Shown here piece after piece: positions 1 through 10,810 of a DNA stretch of 64,000 nt. The stretch is from Cryptomeria japonica (taxonomy: Eukaryota; Streptophyta; Pinopsida; Cupressales; Cupressaceae). Position numbers and translations under genes: made by a program. The stretch's first letter is position 1; each line of letters starts with the position of its first letter. Under the pieces are notes generated by a model, which saw nothing but the letters and a program-made list of their open reading frames with translations, was not told the DNA's origin and did no database searches. The stretch spans positions 573,651,252-573,715,251 of the forward strand of contig NC_081405.1 in the NCBI RefSeq assembly GCF_030272615.1. The letters run 5' to 3'.

Positions 1-45
1 CTTTTTTTCCCCCTTTTTCTTATCCACAACATCAGTAAAATGGAT
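1..45 (-). pseudogene. LINE-1 ORF1 relic, distal piece
   Basis: This short stretch is the continuation of the minus-strand LINE ORF1 found at 7442-8942. If the copia element at 46-7441 and one copy of its target duplication are removed, the frame that ends in a TAG just inside the right flank reads on across the junction as DEDIHFTDVVDKKKG, an acidic then lysine-rich stretch. The rest of the LINE, including its ORF2, should lie to the left of this window. The assignment rests on the junction and the frame, because 45 bases alone would not be recognisable. Confidence 0.6.
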
Positions 46-1570
46 TGTTAGCATTTGACATTATAACAGACAATGGGAGATTGTTGGCATTTCAATAAGG
101 ATATTGAGAAGGTTGTTGATGATTATGGATATAACTGATTAAGGATATTTACTATCTTGATATTATTATTTTGTCATTGATGTCAAGAAATTGATTTTCT
201 AATTCAGTATGATGTTGCGATATCTTGAGAAGTATGATTTGAAGAGTATAAAGATGTCGGTAAAAGACACAGAAAGAATATGATGAATAAGAGGATGAAT
301 AAGGTATTCAGAGGGCAACTATTACCGAGTTAGACAATGATGAGATCATGATGTTTAGATTGTTTTGACATCATACATATGATGTAAATTGTAAGGTTAA
401 TACTATACTATGTTACCAAGCAAAGAACCTAGTCGGTAAACCCTAAGGTTATCGCTATCGGTTAATGAAGGCAGAATGTCTACCGAGTGAAGTTTAGTAT
501 TTACCAAGTTATTACCGAGTTGTAACCGAGCTATAATAGAATACATTAAATGATTACATGCGTTATTTAATGAAGGAAGTTGATGAACTGGAACTGATTA
601 AATCATTGGTATGCCGTAAATAAAGTTTGTTAAGAATCTATGGCAATGGAAGATCGAAAGGAAGATCTACAACTCAGATTGAACCGCAATACCCTAGCAC
701 AAGTTCCAAGAAATATATGCAAGTTCCAAGGCGAGGTAAAATGTTTTCAGATCGAAAGATACATTGAACCTGGTTAAGCATGAATATCTGATGGCTATGA
801 TTGATCATGGGAAATGTGATCAAGGAAATTAAGCAATTAGCTAATTGTTTATAAATAGGGAACTATTGATAAACAATGTATGTGGGCGAGTGTATGCATA
901 GGGATGCTACATAGTGATTACCGAGCACAGAAGCTTGAAGACCTATTTGAATAACAGAGTATAGAAGCCCAACAGATGGACAAGATTAGTTGTATGTCTA
1001 AGATTGTATTGAGCAAATAAGAATCTTCTTTAGCATTTTAGATGTGAAGTTGCAGATAGATTTTTATTACTGTTATTTTATGAAAGTGACAGAAAATCTC
1101 TTAACCGAGTGGACTTAACAGTCTTATTTGTAAAACCCTCTAGCAAGGTGACATTCTGATTGAGTGTTTCAAATCCTTTAACAAGGTCACTTCTAACAAG
1201 GTGAAGATCCTAATAGATCTGAGGGAAATCCCCTAACCGGGTCACATCTAGCAATGTGTTTGTAATCTTTAACAGGATTTTCTTTTAACCGAGCATACTC
1301 TAGAAGAGTATATTTCTTAGTGGGTCCGAAATTCCACAGAGGTTTTTCCCTATTTGGGTTTCCACGTTAAATTTGGTGTTATGAGGTTTATGATATTTAT
1401 ATGCTTTTGAGTTTGTATGTTTAGTAGTTTTGGTTATATTACTAAAGTATATGTTACCGAGATTGAATCTGATGTTTTTATGGAAGATTAAGTTTGTATG
1501 ATTCACCCCGCCCCCCCTCTCATCTTATTTGCTATTGGATTTGTACTTATATTAAGTATTAGAACTATCA
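46..1570 (+). repeat. 5' LTR of copia element 1
   Basis: Matches 5898-7441 along its length, begins TGTTAGCATT and ends AACTATCA. It contains eight copies of ACCGAG and a second internal LTR-like start (GAGAT followed by TGTTGGCATT) 36 bp in from the edge. No TATA box can be placed with confidence. The two ORFs called here on the minus strand are shadows. Confidence 0.93.
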
Positions 1571-1572
1571 AT

Positions 1573-1584
1573 TGGTATCAGAGC
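1573..1584 (+). other. Primer-binding site, initiator tRNA-Met type
   Basis: TGGTATCAGAGC lies two bases after the 5' LTR. It is the usual copia primer site, complementary to the 3' end of the initiator methionine tRNA, where minus-strand DNA synthesis starts. It fixes both the LTR end and the plus orientation of the element. Confidence 0.93.
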
Positions 1585-1658
1585 TTTGGACTTCGGAAGA
1601 AAATTTTAAAGGCACTTGAGTTAAAGATCCAAAGATATATAAGAGGGATGCATCGAAA

Positions 1659-2560
1659 ATGAACAAGTCAAGTTTCTCTACATGGCAGAAAAGGATGAAG
1701 CTGCACCTATCAAGAGTTGGAGAATATGCTGTATATTATCTGGAATGATTTCATCACACCGAGCACCTATCCATTGACAATGGAAGAGAAAGGAAAAGCA
1801 AGAACATATCCAAGCAATGATTGAAATAACATCTGCATTGACCAATTCAGAGTTTAATGATCTAGAAGGCCGCAATGATGCAAAGGCTATGTGGAATAAG
1901 CTCATATCAGTATATGGAGGAGATGAACATGTTCAAAGAGGAAAAGTAGATAGTCTAAGAGGATAACTTGAATCTATGAGGATGAGTGAAGGTGAGAACA
2001 TAACTCAGTACAGTACAAGACTAAAGGAGATTGTTAATCAAATCAAAGGAGCAGGTGGAACTATTGAAGAAAAGGATATAACAAGTAAGTTGTTAAGAAC
2101 CCTTCTACCAGCTTATGCAATCCGAGTCTCTGCAATCAATGAATTGAGGTTTGTACCTAATATGCCAGTTTCTTTAGATGCTACTATTGGTAAGCTACAT
2201 GCATTTGAGTTAAGTAACTTTGATAACAATGGATCTTCAGTAAATAAAGTTGAATCTGCATTTAGTTCTTTTCATCTTGATGAATCTAATGATTACAATG
2301 AAAGAAAGTATAAGTACTCTAAAGGAGATCACAGTGGAGCAAGTGAAGGATTTCATAAGAACATGGAAGAAGTACACAAACTATATGAGGAAATCAGAAA
2401 GCAAGAAGATTTTGAAGCACTATTAACCAAAAGGTTACCGAGAGGCAAAGGTAAGTATAAAAGAAAACTACCTTTGAAATGTTTCAATTGTGATAAAAAA
2501 GGACATATGGCTTCTAACTATCCTGATAGAGATTCTACTAAAAAGAGAGATTACTGAGAT
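1659..2560 (+). pseudogene. gag: copia element 1 gag (capsid/nucleocapsid), broken
   Basis: The gag frame starts at an ATG 75 bases after the primer site (MNKSSFSTWQKRMKLHL). It is a copia gag of the UBN2/retrotrans_gag type. The early part has a TGA (near 1746) and a frameshift, a TAA replaces a likely CAA just before 1976, and a long clean stretch follows from 1976 to 2557. Near the end is a nucleocapsid zinc knuckle, CFNCDKKGHMASNYP. The pattern C-X2-C-X4-H-X4-C is kept except that the last cysteine is tyrosine, so zinc binding should be lost. A TGA, probably from CGA, closes the segment. Confidence 0.9.
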
Positions 2561-2899
2561 GACAGACAGAAAGATAATCATTACAGAGGACATGGATACT
2601 TCAAAAGAAGAGATAGAAAGACATGCTTAATAGCCGATGAGGAATCCAACGATGATAAATCAGATGAAATTGATATAGAGGAGGTACTTTATGTGGCTAT
2701 CAAAGATCGATCAGATGAAGAAAGGTATGAAGAAAAATCCCTAATATCTCACATAAACACTAATGATTCTTGGATCATAGATAGTGGATGCTCACATCAT
2801 ATGACAGGAGATAAACACAAGTTTGTTATATTAGAAGATTATGATGGAGGCTATGTAAGATTTGGTAATGATGCACCATGTCCGGTGAAAGGTAAATGA
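2561..2899 (+). pseudogene. copia element 1 protease
   Basis: The frame runs on after the gag stop through an acidic linker to WIIDSGCSHHMTGD, the copia retropepsin active site (Asp-Ser-Gly followed by the conserved His-Met-Thr). Family members use this aspartate, as a dimer, to cut the gag-pol polyprotein. The stop at 2897-2899 replaces what is probably a glycine codon (GGA to TGA). The active-site aspartate is present but the protein is interrupted on both sides. Confidence 0.88.
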
Positions 2900-4195
2900 T
2901 CTATAACACTTCTTGACAGTGCAAGATGCAATGATGTTTATTGGGTTGAAGGTTTGAAATACAATTTGTTGAGTGTAGCATAGCTAAACAACATAGGTTA
3001 CCGAATAGAATTTCAGAAAGGAATTGTCAAAGTTCATGACAAGAATGGAAAGTTAGCTGCTACCGGGACACAAACAAAAGGTAACACATTTCACCTTGAC
3101 TCAACTCGGAACAAGTGTTTGTATGCAAAGATAGATGATACCTAGTTATGGCATAAAAGGTTTTGTCATGTAAATTTTGATAATTTGATCAAAATAAGTA
3201 AGAAGCACCAAGTAAGAGGTCTACCGAGTCTTGAAAAACCTGAGAATGCTATGTGCCAAGGATGCCAGATGGGTAAGATGACAAAAATCAAGATTTACAG
3301 TAAGTCTTACACTTCTAAGGGAATTTTAGATCTTGTGCACACTGATCTTTGTGGTCCTATGAAAGTTCAAAGTTATTATGGTGATAAATATTTTATATTA
3401 TTTGTGGATGACTATTCAAGGATGATGTCGGTAATGTTTTTAAAAGATAAATCAGAAGTTTTTCAAATGTTTAAATGGTACAAGGCAAGAGTTGAAAATA
3501 AAACAGGAATACAACTAAAATGTCATAGATCAGATAGAGGAGGAGAGTTCACATCTGATGAATTCAACTTATTCTGCAATGATCATGGTATTAAAAGACA
3601 AGTCTCTGCACCGAGAACTCCACATCAGAATGAAATAGCTGCGAGAAGAAATAGATCTATTGTGGATTGTGCTAGAACACTAATGATTGAGAAGAAAGTG
3701 CCACATACATTTTGGAGAGAAGCAATAAGCATAGCAGTTTACACCCTGAACCAAGTACAATTGAAGAAAGGTACTTTGAAGACACCATATGAAATCTGGT
3801 ATGACAAGAAACCTAATGGAAGTTATTTTAAAATCTTTGGAAGTAGATGCTATGTTCACAAAGATGATAGAAATAGCAAGTTTGATCAGAAGAGTAAAGA
3901 AGGAACATTTCTAGGTTATTCTTCTAGAAGCAAAGCATTTAAATGTCTGATCAAATCATCTAACAAAATAGTAGAAAGTGAAAATGTGAAAATTGATGAA
4001 AGAAATGATGAAGGAAATTCCAAGGAACCAGAAGACTATGATGAATTTGTCTATGTTCAACTGACAAGTCTTACCGAGAATATTGTTGAAGAAAATGAAG
4101 AGAATATCCAGTTACCGAGTGATGAAGAAGATCATATAGAGCCTACCGAGCCTGTATTAGCCAAGTATGTCAGAAGACATCATGCACCAAGTTAG
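2900..4195 (+). pseudogene. copia element 1 integrase
   Basis: After the protease come the GAG-pre-integrase segment (YWVEGLKYNLLSVA then TAG) and the zinc-binding start of integrase (LWHKRFCH ... CQGC), followed from 3185 by an open frame of 336 codons. The catalytic core shows aspartates in LVHTDLCGP and FVDDYSR and the usual glutamate in SDRGGEF. The conserved TPHQN motif is followed by IAARRN where copia normally has VAERKN. Two TAG codons, at likely CAG and TGG positions, break the 5' part. Family members insert the cDNA into the host chromosome. Confidence 0.92.
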
Positions 4196-5477
4196 ATTAT
4201 AGGAGATAAGGATGATCTAGTGATGACAAGGAACAAACTGAGAAAGAACACATGTCTGATATTTGAATTTGAACCAAGAATAGTGAAAGAGGCATTTAAT
4301 AGTGAATGACACATGGACACTAATCCCAAGACCGAAGGACAAAAATATAATCAGTACAAAGTGGATTTTCATAAACAAGGTAAATGAAAAAGGAGAGGTC
4401 ATTCGAAACAAAGAAAGACTAGTTTGCAAAGGTTATGCTCAAGAAGAAGGAATTGATTATGGTGAAACTTTTGCACCTGTTGCTAGACTTGAAGGAGTAA
4501 GAACATTGTTGGCATATGCTACTTTCAAAAACTTCAAGGTATATCAAATGGATGTCAAATCTGCATTTCTGAATGGAATATTAGAAGAAGAAGTTTTTAT
4601 TGAACAACCTGAAGGATTTGTTGAAGACAATAATAAAGATCAGGTATGTAACTTGAACAAAGCTTTATATGGTTTGAAACGAGCACCTGGAGCATGGTAT
4701 GAAAGATTGCACTCTTATTTGATTAAGATTGGTTTTATAAGGACAAGTGAGAATAGCAGTATGTACATGAAGAATGATGAATCTGCATCTATTGATGAGA
4801 CACTTTATCGATCCATGATTGGAAAGCTACAATATGTTGGTCACAACAGACTAGACATAGCACATGCAGTAGGTATAGTTGCAAGATTCTCTGCATATCG
4901 TAAGGAAACACACATGACAACAATCAAAAGAATTTTTAGATACTTGAAATGCACTGAAGATTATGGCTTAGTATATCAGAAAGGAAATGATTTTGATTTA
5001 AAAGTTTATACTGATGTTGATTGGGTAGGCAACATTGATGACAGAAAAAGAACAAGTGGAGGAGCTTTCTTTTTAGGAGAAAGAATAGTGAGTTGGCTTA
5101 GCAAGAAACAAGGATGTGTTTCATAGTCAACAGCAGAAGCTGCATACATTGCTACAACATTTAATTGAACCAACATTGCATGGATCAAACAACTGTTGGA
5201 AGGTATAAATGAGACAGTTACTGAGCCAGTAACTATATTCAGTGACAATACTAGTGCCATTAACATTTCAAAGAATCCTGTTATGCACTCTAAGACAAAG
5301 CACATCTCTATCAAATATCATTATCTTAGAGAAGAAGCTCAAGAGAAGAAAGTGGTGTTGGAGTATGTTAGCACAAAGGAACAAATAGCAGATATCTTCA
5401 CCAAGCCACTACCAAGGGACACTTTTGAATATCTTAGAAGTAAGTTAGGGGTCCTACCCCTATCTTCTACTCACTGA
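4196..5477 (+). pseudogene. copia element 1 reverse transcriptase-RNase H, active site deleted
   Basis: From 4302 the RT palm and fingers are clear: WTLIPRPKDKNIISTKW, the QMDVKSAFLNG block with its first catalytic aspartate, and LYGLKRAPGAWY. After SSMYMKNDE the frame jumps straight to SIDETLYRSMIGKLQYV. The intervening part, which in copia holds the YVDD catalytic pair, is missing. RNase H follows (YTDVDWVGN, SGGAFFLG, then after two stops STAEAAYIA, FSDNTSAI, HISIKYHYLRE, IADIFTKPLP). The stops are TAG at a likely CAG/CAA and TGA in FN*TNIAW. The protein ends at 5477. Confidence 0.93.
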
Positions 5478-5897
5478 CCGAGTTCGGTTAAAGCATCAAT
5501 CCAATTCCTCTATCAAATATATTTTAGGAGTTGATGTTGATTTACACACTTTAGGAGGTTTTCTAAATGTGTACATAAAACAATACAGGGAACAGGAATT
5601 GAAGACAAAATGCTCTGACCGAGACTGAATTGACACATTACAGCAAGAATTCACTTCATACAGGAAGAAATTATGTTTTAGTTCTTTAATTTTTGGCATT
5701 GTCATCAAAGGGGGAGAAGACTAATATAAGGGAGAGAAGACTGATTGAAAGGACTCAAGAAAAGAGGAGAAGTCTAATGTATGGGGGAGAAAATCTGTTG
5801 ACAGCAAGAGAGCATTTCAGCATTTCAGAATCATAGCAATCCGAATCTTTTTAAGGTCAAATCAATTGGTTTTGCCATCAATTACAAAGGGAGAGAT
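5478..5897 (+). other. copia element 1 3' untranslated region with polypurine tract
   Basis: Non-coding stretch between the end of pol and the 3' LTR. It ends in the polypurine tract AAAGGGAGAGA at 5886-5896, one base before the LTR, where plus-strand DNA synthesis is primed. Upstream it holds several AGGGGGAGAAGACT-like purine runs and two ACCGAG copies. No gene is seen. Confidence 0.8.
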
Positions 5898-7441
5898 TGT
5901 TAGCATTTGGCATTATAACAGACAATGGGAGATTGTTGGAATTTCAATAAGGATATTGAGAAGGTTGTTGATGATTATGGATATAACTGATTAAGGATGT
6001 TTACTGTCTTGATATTATTATTTTGTCATTGATGTCAAGAAATTGATTTTCTAATTCAGTATGATGTTGCCATATCTTGAGAAGTATGATTTGAAGAGTA
6101 TAAAGATGTCGGTAAAAGACACAGAAAGAATATGATGAATAAGAGGATGAATATGGTATTCAAAGGGCAACTCTTACCAAGTCAGACAATGATGAGATAA
6201 TGATGTTTAGATTATTTTGACATCATACATATGTTGTAAATTGTAAAGTTAATAGTATACTATGTTACCAAGCAAAGAACCTAGTCGGTAAACCCTAAGC
6301 AACCTAGTCGGTAAACCCTAAGGTTGTCGCTATTGGTTAATGAAGGCAGAATGTCTACCGAGTGAAGTTTAGTATTTACTGAGTTGTTATCGAGTTGTAA
6401 CCGAGCTATAACAGAATACATTAAATGGTTACATGCGCTACTTAATGAAGGAAGCTGATGAGCTGGAACTGATTAAATGATTGGTATGCCGTAAATAAAG
6501 TTTGTTAAGAATCTATGGCAATGGAAGATCGGCAGGAAGATCTACAGCTCAGATTGAACCGCAATACCCTAGCACAAGTTCCAAGAAATATATGCAAGTT
6601 CCAAGGTGAGGTAAAACATTTTCAGATCGAAAGATACATTGAACCTGGTCAAGCATGAAGATCTGATGGCTATGATTGATCATGGGAAATGTGATCAAGG
6701 AGATTAAGTGGTTAGCTAATTGTTTATAAATAGGGAACTGTTGATAAACAATGTATGCGGGCAAGTGTATGTGCAGGGATGCTACATAGTGATTACCAAG
6801 CACAGAAGCTTGAAGACCTGTTTGAATAACAGAGTATAGAAGCCCAGCAGATGGACAAGATTAGTTCTATGTCTAAGATTGTATTGAGCAAATAAGAATC
6901 TGTTTCAGCATTTTAGATGTGAAGTTGGAGATAGATTTTTATTACTGTTATTTTGTGAAAGTGACAGAAAATCTCTTAACCGAGTGGACTTAACAGTCTT
7001 ATTTGTAAAACCCTCTAGCAAGGTGACATTCTGATTGAGTGTTTGAAATCCTTCAACAAGGTCACTTCTAACAAGGTGAAGATCCTAACAGATCTGAGGG
7101 AAATCCCTTAACCGGGTCACATCTAGCAATGTGTTTGTAATCTTTAACAGGATTTTCTTTTAACCGAGCATACTCTAGAAGAGTATATTTCTTAGTGGGT
7201 CTGAAATCCCACAGTGGTTTTTCCCTATTTGGGTTTCCATGTTAAATCTGGTGTTATGAGGTTTATGATGTTTATATGCTTTTGAGTTTGTATGTTTAGC
7301 AGTTTTGGTTATATTACTGAAGTATATGTTACCGAGGTTGAATCTGATGTTTTTATGGAAGATTAAGTTTGTATGATTCACCCCCCTCTCTCATCTTGTT
7401 GGCTATTGGATCTTTACTTATATTAAGTATCAGAACTATCA
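5898..7441 (+). repeat. 3' LTR of copia element 1
   Basis: Near-copy of 46-1570 with the same TGTTAGC and ACTATCA ends. It differs by point changes and by a 24 bp tandem duplication (AACCTAGTCGGTAAACCC motif twice, about 6279-6322). The 36 bp nested LTR-start duplication is also present here (TGTTAGC at 5898, TGTTGG at 5934), so it was inherited through reverse transcription and did not arise after insertion. Confidence 0.93.
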
Positions 7442-8942
7442 GGGATATCTTCATCCTAGCTTGACTGAGCTGGCACTTCCTTTCTAGACGATTTAGTTTT
7501 TCCTTCTTCATTAGCCCATTTAGAGTTGATCTTGGAGATTGAGGCCATGGGTGATGTTGTAGGCGGGTAGGTGGATTTGACAAATTCCTCCGAGTTTTGG
7601 GTATCTAAAACATCTCCCAGAATGTTGCATGGTTGGGCATCTTCTAAGCTGGGTATCAAGCCTTTGCTACTGACATTCTTATTGACAGAGTTACAATCCT
7701 CCTCCTCATTTGTTTGCAAAATAATTTGAATTTCTCCTTCCTCCAAATCTTGGCCATTTTGATCATTCTGGTTTGTGTTCAATCCAGCCTCCTCCTTTTG
7801 GATGTTCTAATCCCCTTTTATTCCTTCTTTGTTTGAATCCTCTGGATCTCCCATACACTCATTGCCCTTATGCTCCCTAGAGTTAGGACTGACATCATTC
7901 TGAGGGTTTTTGATATCATTTTCTGAGCTCACATTCTTATTTGGATTCTTAACCTTCCATTGCATCTTTTTCTCCTTTGTAGATTTCTCCTTCTCAACTT
8001 GCAAGGGGCATTTTTGGACATGGCAATCCTTCTTACAATAAAAGAAAGCGAATGACACACTCTCATATTCATCTGTGTATCCACTTTCCAATCTTTGAGT
8101 TTATCTCCACAGTGGGTGGCATATCCACACCCTGAGAAACTCCCACACAGATTCTAGCATAGGTGAGTCTTCTCCTTGCAGCGGTGATTGGGTCAATAGT
8201 AGTAATTCATTGAACGAGCTAGCCAAGCCACTGAATATGTCTTCAAACCAGTATTGTAAGGGTTGACCCAAAGGCCTCACCGAGACAGGGGCCTAGACAA
8301 AGGAGTCATTCAACTCCATCTTGGGCGACCATTTTTGGAGGGCCAGGGAAGATTTCCCGACCATCCACGAACCACCACATAGGATCTTGGTCATATCTTC
8401 CTCACAAGAAAAGGTGAACGAAAGGGTACCTTTCGGCATAGCCATGAGTTGAACCTACCCCTTGAGAATTCATTTTTTACTTGCAAAAGCCCTCACAAGA
8501 TCGATGTTAGGTCTAGGGCCCATAAACTTCCCGACCAGAGTCATGGCCATGACAGCGATATTATTATCAATGACAGGGTAAGGGGTAGTAATCGCAAATT
8601 TTCCTTGCGATGGATCAGAAATGTTTTTTACCTGAGGAAAAGAGGATTTCCTGCTTGTTTTAGCCCCAAACAAAGAAGACTAGGGGCGTGTGACATCCAC
8701 ACGAGCATGGTTCTATCCAGGAGTGCCACCAACACATGCAGGTCCCCCTCCTCCTGGATCCAAGGGCTCGTCTCCTCCTTGTGGGTTCCCAGCATTTGGG
8801 TCTTTCCCGCCTTTCTGTGAATCCGCAGAAATATCCAGTCTGTGAACCATCCTCACTGCCTCCTCCCTGGGATGCAGAGCTAGCGCAGAGATTCCCGCCT
8901 AAACCACAATTCAAATTTTGGTCTCCCATTCCTCCAGGATGA
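7442..8942 (-). pseudogene. L1-type LINE ORF1 (DUF4283 and zinc knuckle), broken
   Basis: Read on the minus strand, the relic starts near 8929 (MGDQNLNCG). After a frameshift it reads GKFMGPRPNIDLVRAFASKK, then PKGTFSFTFSCEEDMTKI and GGSWMVGKSSLALQKW. This is the DUF4283 RNA-binding-type domain that opens ORF1 of plant L1 elements. Near 8050 a zf-CCHC_4 knuckle is partly spoiled: FAFFYCKKDCHVQKCP has Phe where the first Cys is expected and Cys where Gly is usual. A polar, acidic tail follows down to 7456, where a TAG stops it. ORF1 proteins of this family bind LINE RNA. The copia insertion cuts the frame at 7442. Confidence 0.87.
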
Positions 8943-9525
8943 TTGCATTTGTTTACCCTTAAATAATTGCATTTTCCTCTCCAAATTTCATCTCAACGAA
9001 AAATTTATGGCTGGAGAAGACTGTTACAACCATTGTATTTGAGGCCCGTGAGAAGATATTTGCGTCGCATTCTTAAGGTTGACCTTCTGTAATGAGAAAA
9101 ACCTTATCTGAACATGATTTGCTCCTAGTTTTATTAAGTATTTTTGTATTTTATAATCATTTAATATAGAAAACTCTTACCAAAGCAATATATACCATAA
9201 ATGAGGCCGATTTGTTTGTGGTGCCCTTTCCATATGAACAAAAATAAAAAGGGGACGTCAAACCAATATCTAAACTGTGGATTCAAAACAAAAAATTAAT
9301 GACTGAATCTGTAATACTGAAAATGAAACAGTCTAACGATTGACAGAAATATACTTAGGCAATATAATTACCCTCTTGCTCTTATATATGTGTTTATCAA
9401 TATTTATTTAATTGATTTTCATATATCATATTTGTCCTTTTAAATATTTGTTTATCAATGTTTATTATTTGTTTGAAGAATTGAAGAAAATGCAGCTTAG
9501 CCAAAATTATCAATGCATTGTGTCG
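8943..9525. other. Intergenic, no gene seen
   Basis: AT-rich sequence between the LINE ORF1 start and the gypsy LTR. The first 100-200 bases may be LINE 5' untranslated region, but I cannot place the LINE's 5' end. No domain, repeat array or RNA gene is visible. Confidence 0.6.
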
Positions 9526-10516
9526 TGCTTTCTGAAGTGTACCTGTATCTGAAACCACAATGCACTCAATAAATCATTATAAGCAATGGTTAGTAAATTG
9601 AAACAATGAAAGACAAAACCATAGCTAGTAAATGCAAGTATGAAAAATGCTCTCAAATATGATTATGCATACTCTAGTGACTTCACTACACTTAGATGGA
9701 GGATTTGATGGACGAAAATGCATGATCTAGCAAGAATAGCATGATTAAGCTATATGAGTTCATGATTGATCTAGAATGAACTAAGATTAAGATGCAATTA
9801 AGCTAAAATTGAACATGATAGCATTGCTAAAGAATGATAAACTAGAAGTTAGATGCCTATAGTAACAATGCATAAGATGAGAATCAGATGTGATGCAAAA
9901 AATGATATGAAATTGGGACCCATATTGCTCAAAATGAAGTCTATTTATAGGATTTTCCAAGGCTAGGGGTGAGGTGGTGAGAATCAACGGTCAAGATTGA
10001 TCTGAAGATATCAATGGTTAAACTAGAGGAGGTTGGCAAAGGGGGTTGGATTAAAGGGAGCATCTGTCATCTCTATGGTGACAAGTCTTAAGAGGCTTCT
10101 AGAAGGAGTTGGATAAAAGGGAACACTTAGTGACAAGTGTCACAAAGGTTCTAGAAGATGTTGGATGAAAGGGGACATGGTGGTAGGTAGAATGGTTTAG
10201 GTTTAGGAGTGGTAGAAGTTAGGAGAATTTGAATTTAATATTTTAAATAATGGGAAAAGGCTAATTAATCTCAACAACTCATGAATTTGATTTAAAAGAA
10301 ATGATTTTGGATGGAGGGAATTAATTAATTTGAATTAATTAATTAAAAGGGTGACATGAAATGAACCTATTAAATAAATCCTTAGATTTATTAATAAGTA
10401 GATGAAAGGGGAATTTAATCAAATTACTTAGTGAAATCAATTAAATTGGGGAGGAGAATTAATTAAATAATTGCTTATTTAATTAATTATCTTCAGACCA
10501 TTTTTAGGTGTATACA
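9526..10516 (-). repeat. 3' LTR of gypsy element A
   Basis: Direct repeat of 18196-19212 (shared CCACAATGCACTCAATAAAT, GGGACCCATATTGCTCAAAA and AAATAAATCCTTAGATTTA). On the minus strand it begins TGTATACACC and ends AAAGCA. It is 26 bp shorter than the other LTR because of small indels. Confidence 0.92.
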
Positions 10517-10530
10517 TTTTGCCCCTCTTT
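10517..10530 (-). other. Polypurine tract of gypsy element A
   Basis: On the minus strand AAAGAGGGGCAAAA directly abuts the LTR start TGTATAC. The identical tract abuts the LTR of element B at 58166, which links the two elements. Confidence 0.9.
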
Positions 10531-10810
10531 GAAGCGAGGTGTGATGATGCGTTGATTGAAAGAATAATCGCATTTTGATAATGATATTGATTTGATAGGA
10601 TGCCCCAACTCTTCATTGCTAAATTTCAATATGATGATGCCCCCTCGGGAGATCAATTAAGATAATTGATCTTTGGAGTTTTTGCGAGATTGATATCCCG
10701 ATAGATTTGATTTGATTTCTGCAACTGTGTTTGATGAAAATGTGAGTTCTTCGATTAGCTTGATTGCTTAGATTAGTTAAGATTGGAAAATCTTGATTGA
10801 TTTGATTCCA

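Larger units (their letters stand above)
46..7441 (+). mobile_element. Ty1/copia LTR retrotransposon, complete but inactive
   Basis: A full-length copia element with two LTRs of about 1.53 kb, a tRNA-Met-type primer site, gag, protease, integrase, RT and RNase H in copia order, and a polypurine tract. The ends are TGTTAGC and ACTATCA. The flanks are TGGAT (41-45) and GGGAT (7442-7446), a 5 bp target duplication with one mismatch. Every coding domain carries stops or frameshifts and the RT has lost its active-site block, so it cannot move on its own. It sits inside a LINE ORF1. The LTRs differ at scattered positions and by a 24 bp tandem duplication, so the insertion is not recent. Confidence 0.95.

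Noticed and set aside
5006-5314. 102-codon minus-strand ORF.
   Set aside because: Shadow of the copia RNase H on the plus strand.
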